A stretch of 8,298 bases of DNA, taken from NCBI RefSeq assembly GCF_937906425.1, contig NZ_CALCYR010000155.1:1-8298 (forward strand), given 5' to 3'. A program made the position numbers and the translations under genes. Shown one piece after another: positions 5,461-8,298 of this stretch; position 1 is the first letter of the stretch; every line of letters starts with the position of its first letter. Under the pieces are notes generated by a model that saw only the letters and a list, made by a program, of their open reading frames with translations, did no database searches and was not told the origin of the DNA. Source of the stretch: an uncultured Methanobrevibacter sp. (GTDB lineage: Archaea; Methanobacteriota; Methanobacteria; Methanobacteriales; Methanobacteriaceae).

Positions 5461-5814
5461 ATGAAATTTAATTATATGACTATTTTAGTTAGGGATTTGG
5501 AAAAGTCTGTTAAGTTTTATACCGAACTTGTTGATTTAAAGGTTTTAAGAAAAATAAATCCTCCAATGGGGGAAATTGTCTTTTTGGCAAATGCTGAAGG
5601 TGAAACAATGCTTGAACTTTTAGGTTTTGAAGAGGGTGAAAAGGTTGAAACCAAATCATTAACATTAAGTTTTCAAGCAGAGGATTTGGAAAAGGTTTAT
5701 GAAAAAGCAGTTGAATTAGGTTATAATCCTTCTCCTATAGTTAATCAGCCTCCTAAACCAGCTCATTTCCATTTGGAAGACCCTGATGGAATAACTGTTG
5801 AGTTCAGTATTTAA
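5461..5814 (+). CDS. Small VOC-superfamily (glyoxalase-fold) protein
   Basis: A 117-residue soluble protein with two beta-alpha-beta-beta-beta modules. The first begins MTILVRDLEKSVKFYTEL (6-23), the second LTLSFQAEDLEKVYEKAVELGY (67-88), and it ends EDPDGITVEF (106-115), the classic VOC close. Compared with lactoylglutathione lyase GloA, the two metal-ligand histidines are absent: Tyr5 and Ser66 sit in those places, while the acidic ligands are kept as Glu52 and Glu114. It is therefore unlikely to be a standard glyoxalase I. Two other histidines (H102, H104) in PAHFHLEDPDG might bind metal or substrate instead. Relatives include epimerases, dioxygenases and metal-free binding or resistance proteins, so no reaction is assigned. 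The ATG follows GGGG (5450-5453), a weak ribosome site. The gene stands alone. Confidence 0.82.
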   Translation: MKFNYMTILVRDLEKSVKFYTELVDLKVLRKINPPMGEIVFLANAEGETMLELLGFEEGEKVETKSLTLSFQAEDLEKVYEKAVELGYNPSPIVNQPPKPAHFHLEDPDGITVEFSI

Positions 5815-6030
5815 TTTTATATTTTTATTTTTACTATTTTTACTATTTTTTCTTTATTTTTTCATTTATTTTTATTTTATTTTCATTTATTTTCATTTAT
5901 TTTTATTTTATTTTCATTTATTTTCATTTTTCTTCATTTTTCTTCATTTATTTTCATTAATTTTTATCTTATTTTTATTTTATTTTCATTTTTCTTCATT
6001 TATTTTTGTCTTAGTGTTATTTTCATTTTA
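5815..6030 (+). repeat. T-rich repeat tract with a 31-bp perfect tandem repeat
   Basis: The gap after the VOC gene is nearly pure T-rich sequence built of short units (TTTTTACTA, TTTTCATTTA, TTTTTCTTCA). Within it a 31-bp unit beginning CATTTATTTTTATTTTA is present twice without change, at 5863-5893 and 5894-5924. A 77-codon open frame runs through it only because T-rich DNA lacks stop codons; it encodes almost only F, L, I, Y and H and is not a gene. The tract likely terminates transcription. The remaining part of the 316-base gap holds the promoter of the next gene. Confidence 0.8.
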
Positions 6031-6057
6031 AGTATTTTTTAAAAACTTTTATAATAG
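6031..6057 (+). promoter_or_regulatory. Promoter of the phosphomevalonate dehydratase small-subunit gene, with AGT..AAAAACT element
   Basis: CTTTTATAATAG (6046-6057) is a TATA-like element preceded by AAAAA in the BRE position. A start near 6077 gives a leader of about 54 bases. A second TATA-like string at 6062-6074 would give a leader of about 39. Just upstream, AGTATTTTTTAAAAACT (6031-6047) is nearly palindromic and shares 13 bases with the element before the next gene. Confidence 0.45.
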
Positions 6058-6130
6058 TTCCTATATAATATAATCAATTGAAATTTATTTGGAATTTACT
6101 TTTAAATTAATAATTATTTTTGTGATTTTT

Positions 6131-6520
6131 ATGATTGAATGTAGAAATATTTCTAAAGGTAAGGCTAATGGGGAATTGATTGTTTCAGATGAGGCCATTA
6201 GTTTTTTAGGCGGTGTTGATCCTGAAACTGGAATTGTCATAGATCCGAATCATGAATTGAAAGGCCAATCCATCAAGGATAAAATACTTTTCATTCCAGG
6301 AGGAAAAGGTTCAACTGTAGGGTCTTATGTTATTTTTCAAATGAAAAAGAACAATACAGCTCCTCGTGCCATTATTTGTTTAAAAGCGGAACCTATTATT
6401 GCAACCGGTGCAATAATGTCTGACATTCCAATGGTGGACTCTCCATCTGACGTTTCTAAATTAACTAATGGAGTTAATGTAGAAGTTGATAGTGATAATG
6501 GATTTATTTCTATTGTTTAA
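6131..6520 (+). CDS. Phosphomevalonate dehydratase small subunit (aconitase X swivel domain, DUF126)
   Basis: A 129-residue swivel domain that pairs with a separate large subunit (DUF521/aconitase X catalytic) to dehydrate mevalonate 5-phosphate to trans-anhydromevalonate 5-phosphate, a step of the archaeal mevalonate route to isoprenoid lipids. Signs are RNISKGKANGELIVSDEAIS (5-24), FLGGVDPETG (25-34), the loop PGGKGSTVGSYV (56-67) with the likely active-site serine S61, and GAIMSDIPMVD (93-103). The frame opens at 6089, but the ATG at 6131 is preferred: GTGAT at 6122-6126 sits four bases before it, and the homologous block begins a few residues later. The extra 14 residues from 6089 would be a hydrophobic stretch unusual for this cytosolic protein. 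The large subunit is not in the window, so it must lie elsewhere. Assignment to the dehydratase rather than another aconitase X pair rests on the archaeal context. Confidence 0.88.
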   Translation: MIECRNISKGKANGELIVSDEAISFLGGVDPETGIVIDPNHELKGQSIKDKILFIPGGKGSTVGSYVIFQMKKNNTAPRAIICLKAEPIIATGAIMSDIPMVDSPSDVSKLTNGVNVEVDSDNGFISIV

Positions 6521-6582
6521 TTTAAATTATGAATTGATTGACTTATTTCAGTTTGAATAAATAATTTTTACACAAATTTTAA

Positions 6583-6603
6583 GTTTTATAGTTTTTAAAA
6601 ACT
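6583..6603 (+). promoter_or_regulatory. Promoter and 14-bp palindrome upstream of the amidohydrolase gene
   Basis: GTTTTATAG (6583-6591) is TATA-like. It overlaps AGTTTTTAAAAACT (6590-6603), a perfect 14-bp palindrome. A start near 6613 would give a leader of about 46 bases, but a run of seven T (6610-6616) at that point makes the exact start doubtful. That T run could also help end transcription from the previous gene. Confidence 0.35.
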
Positions 6604-6659
6604 TCTCCCTTTTTTTAAAGGTTCAGATTTTTATTCCAATTAATTAATGAGATGATTAA

Positions 6660-7883
6660 ATGCCTGCTATTTATATTAAAAATGTAAATATATTAAATCC
6701 CTTTGATGAGGAAGTTTTGGATGAAAGACATGTCTTGATTAAAGATGGGAAGATAGAGTCTTTGGATTTAAACGAAGCGGATTTGTTTAATAATTATATT
6801 GTTATTGATGGTGAAGATAATTATCTTATGCCTGGTTTTATAGATTCTCATGCTCATATAATGGCAAATGGTTTTCATAAGGAGGATACAATGAAAAATC
6901 CTCTTGCATTGCACTTTTACAATGCAATTGAAAACATGAAAAATACCATTGATGCAGGAGTAACTACTGTTCGTGACTGTGGACTTGCAGACATTGGAGT
7001 GAAAATGGCTCAAGAAAGGGGGATTTTCCCTTCTCCAAGATTAAACATTTCAATTAAGCCCCTTGCTATTACAGGAGGGCATTTTGATTTTTATCTCAAT
7101 TCAGGCTTTGATATGGAATTGGCCTATCCAGGTTTCCCAATCGGCACCTGTGATGGGGTTGAAGGTGTTTTGAAAAAGACCCGTGAGGTCATTAGGGCAC
7201 GTGCAGATTTCATTAAGATTATGGCCAGCGGAGGAATATTGTCTCCAAACACCTCTCCTGAGTTTTCACAATTCAATCCAAAGGAACTGAAGACTATTGT
7301 TGATGAGGCAAAAAGCAATAATCTTAAGGTTGCAGCACATTGCCATAGTTTGGAAGGTATTAACAAATGTGCAAAGGCAGGCATTCGTTCAATTGAACAT
7401 GGTACCTTTATTGATAGAAAGACTTCACAGCTTCTTGCAAAAAAGAGAATTTATCTTACCCCTACCCTGATTGTTCATCATGTACTTATTGAAGAGGGTT
7501 TTCCTGTTTGGGACAATTTCGCTCATGACAAGATTAAGAAACTAAAGGAAGTTGTTAAGATTCAAAAGGAAAACATTGCAGTTGCATATGAGGAAGGGGT
7601 TAAGTTCCTGATGGGCTCTGACTGTGGTGTTATTGATCATGGTAGGAATTTGGGAGAGCTTGAACAATTGGTTGAGGTTGGTTTGTCTCCTCTTGAAGCC
7701 ATTCGTGCAGGAACAATTGAAGGAGCTAAATTCTTTAATCAGGAAGATCAATTAGGTTCTATTGAAAAGGGAAAAATAGCTGATATGATTTTGATTAAGA
7801 AAAATCCGATTGAGGACATTTCCTCACTTTCAAATCCTAAGAATATTGTTTCTGTAATTCAGGGAGGAAAAGTGGTTAAATAG
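6660..7883 (+). CDS. Metal-dependent amidohydrolase (imidazolonepropionase/Xaa-Pro-dipeptidase-like, COG1228)
   Basis: A 407-residue TIM-barrel hydrolase of the amidohydrolase superfamily. The N- and C-terminal beta parts (1-57 and about 355-407, with GKIADMILIKKNP at 371-383) form the small sandwich. Metal ligands visible in order: H64 and H66 (IDSHAHIM), K186 (FIKIMASGG, the lysine that is carboxylated in related dipeptidases), H227 (AAHCHS), H247 (IEHGTF) and D321 (MGSDCG). All are intact, so an active binuclear enzyme is expected. The PRLNISIKPLAITGGH segment (126-141) is typical of the group that includes Xaa-Pro/Xaa-Arg dipeptidases and imidazolonepropionase-like enzymes. No other histidine-degradation gene is near, so peptide or cyclic-amide hydrolysis is more likely than imidazolonepropionase. 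Cytosolic, with no signal peptide. GATGAT (6651-6656) lies three bases before ATG. Confidence 0.88.
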   Translation: MPAIYIKNVNILNPFDEEVLDERHVLIKDGKIESLDLNEADLFNNYIVIDGEDNYLMPGFIDSHAHIMANGFHKEDTMKNPLALHFYNAIENMKNTIDAGVTTVRDCGLADIGVKMAQERGIFPSPRLNISIKPLAITGGHFDFYLNSGFDMELAYPGFPIGTCDGVEGVLKKTREVIRARADFIKIMASGGILSPNTSPEFSQFNPKELKTIVDEAKSNNLKVAAHCHSLEGINKCAKAGIRSIEHGTFIDRKTSQLLAKKRIYLTPTLIVHHVLIEEGFPVWDNFAHDKIKKLKEVVKIQKENIAVAYEEGVKFLMGSDCGVIDHGRNLGELEQLVEVGLSPLEAIRAGTIEGAKFFNQEDQLGSIEKGKIADMILIKKNPIEDISSLSNPKNIVSVIQGGKVVK

Positions 7884-8250
7884 CTTTAAGTTGTTTAATT
7901 AAGTTTTTTTCTTTAATTTTTTTCATATTTTTTATATTTTTTTAAGTTTTTTTCTTTATTTTTTTCTTATTTATTTTTTTTTTAAATTTTTTTTAAGTTT
8001 TTTTCTTTAATTTTTTATTAGTTTATTTTTATTTTTTTTAAGTTTTTTTTCTTTATTTTTTTCTTATTTTTTAAATTTTTTTTAAAATTTTTTTCTTTAA
8101 TTTTTTCTTATTTTCTTATTTAATCTAATTAAAGTTATTTTTTGATTATTTAAAATCATTTTTTTATTTATTTCTATTGTAAACTATCCTTTTCTTTTTT
8201 TAGATAATTTTTTTAATAAAATTTTAAATTTAATTAATATTTTTTTAGGT
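7884..8250 (+). repeat. Five degenerate tandem copies of a ~45-bp T-rich unit, and gene-free flank
   Basis: AAGTTTTTTTCTTTA-like cores begin at 7901, 7944, 7995, 8040 and about 8085 (the last reads AAAATTTTTTTCTTTA), spaced 43, 51, 45 and 45 bases. Between them lie TTTTTTCTTATTT and TTTTTTAAATTT stretches. CTTTAA and CTTTAT forms of the core alternate along the array, suggesting an older double unit. The array follows the amidohydrolase stop codon and probably ends its transcript in a U-rich tail. From about 8115 to 8250 the sequence is AT-rich without a gene that I can support. Confidence 0.7.
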
Positions 8251-8270
8251 AAACAAAAATTTTATATACT
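8251..8270 (+). promoter_or_regulatory. Strong TATA-type promoter for a gene beyond the right edge
   Basis: AAACAAAAATTTTATATACT combines an A-rich BRE-like stretch (8251-8260) with TTTATATACT (8261-8270), very close to the usual methanogen promoter. A start would fall near 8291, so the transcribed gene lies outside the window on the + strand. Confidence 0.55.
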
Positions 8271-8298
8271 TATTTTATAATATAGTTAAATATAATTA

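Noticed and set aside
5798..6031. Open frame of 77 codons after the VOC gene
   Set aside because: It overlaps the end of the VOC gene and then runs through T-rich repeats. The product is almost only F, L, I, Y and H, it has no ribosome site, and repeat composition alone explains the lack of stop codons.
6660..7883. Amidohydrolase as HutI (imidazolonepropionase)
   Set aside because: No other histidine-degradation gene is present, and the ITGGH and carboxylated-lysine type FIKIMASGG segments fit the dipeptidase-like branch at least as well, so a hut symbol is not justified.

Overview
The window looks like a piece of a methanogenic archaeon of the order Methanobacteriales, most likely Methanobrevibacter (Methanosphaera is the main alternative). 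The reasons are very AT-rich, sense-strand T-rich intergenic DNA, archaeal TATA-type promoters (TTTATATA-like), GGTGAT-type ribosome binding sites, and archaeal gene families: an archaeal-type TruD, the small subunit of phosphomevalonate dehydratase, and a SelD/PurM-related protein of the MJ0640 (COG2144) type. The genus is inferred from composition and gene content, not from a database match.

All supported genes lie on the + strand. In order they are: an AIR-synthase/SelD-related protein (126-1496); a class I SAM methyltransferase (1840-2532); a small secreted pilin-like protein with one membrane helix (2867-3331); tRNA-Arg with anticodon GCG (3527-3600); tRNA pseudouridine-13 synthase TruD (3885-5243); a small VOC/glyoxalase-fold protein (5461-5814); phosphomevalonate dehydratase small subunit (start moved to 6131, ending 6520); and a metal-dependent amidohydrolase (6660-7883). 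A promoter-like element at the right edge (8251-8270) points to a further + strand gene outside the window.

The genes do not form an obvious operon. Gaps run from about 140 to 415 bases, several genes have their own TATA-like element, and functions are mixed. The one local functional link is tRNA-Arg beside truD: the tRNA carries U-G-U-A-G at positions 11-15, which fits the UNUAR context known for the TruD/Pus7 family.

The intergenic DNA is the most unusual part. Most gaps carry their own T-rich direct duplication (15-bp x4, 48-bp x2, 40-bp x2, about 61-64-bp x2, 31-bp x2, about 45-bp x5). The truD leader looks like three copies of a promoter/RBS segment, only the last ending in a start codon. 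Two regulatory candidates stand out: a GGCATGCC-centred palindrome resembling a DtxR/MntR-type metal operator on the methyltransferase promoter, and a perfect 15-bp inverted repeat just upstream of the pilin-like gene's TATA box. I see no CRISPR array, transposon, phage gene or defence system.
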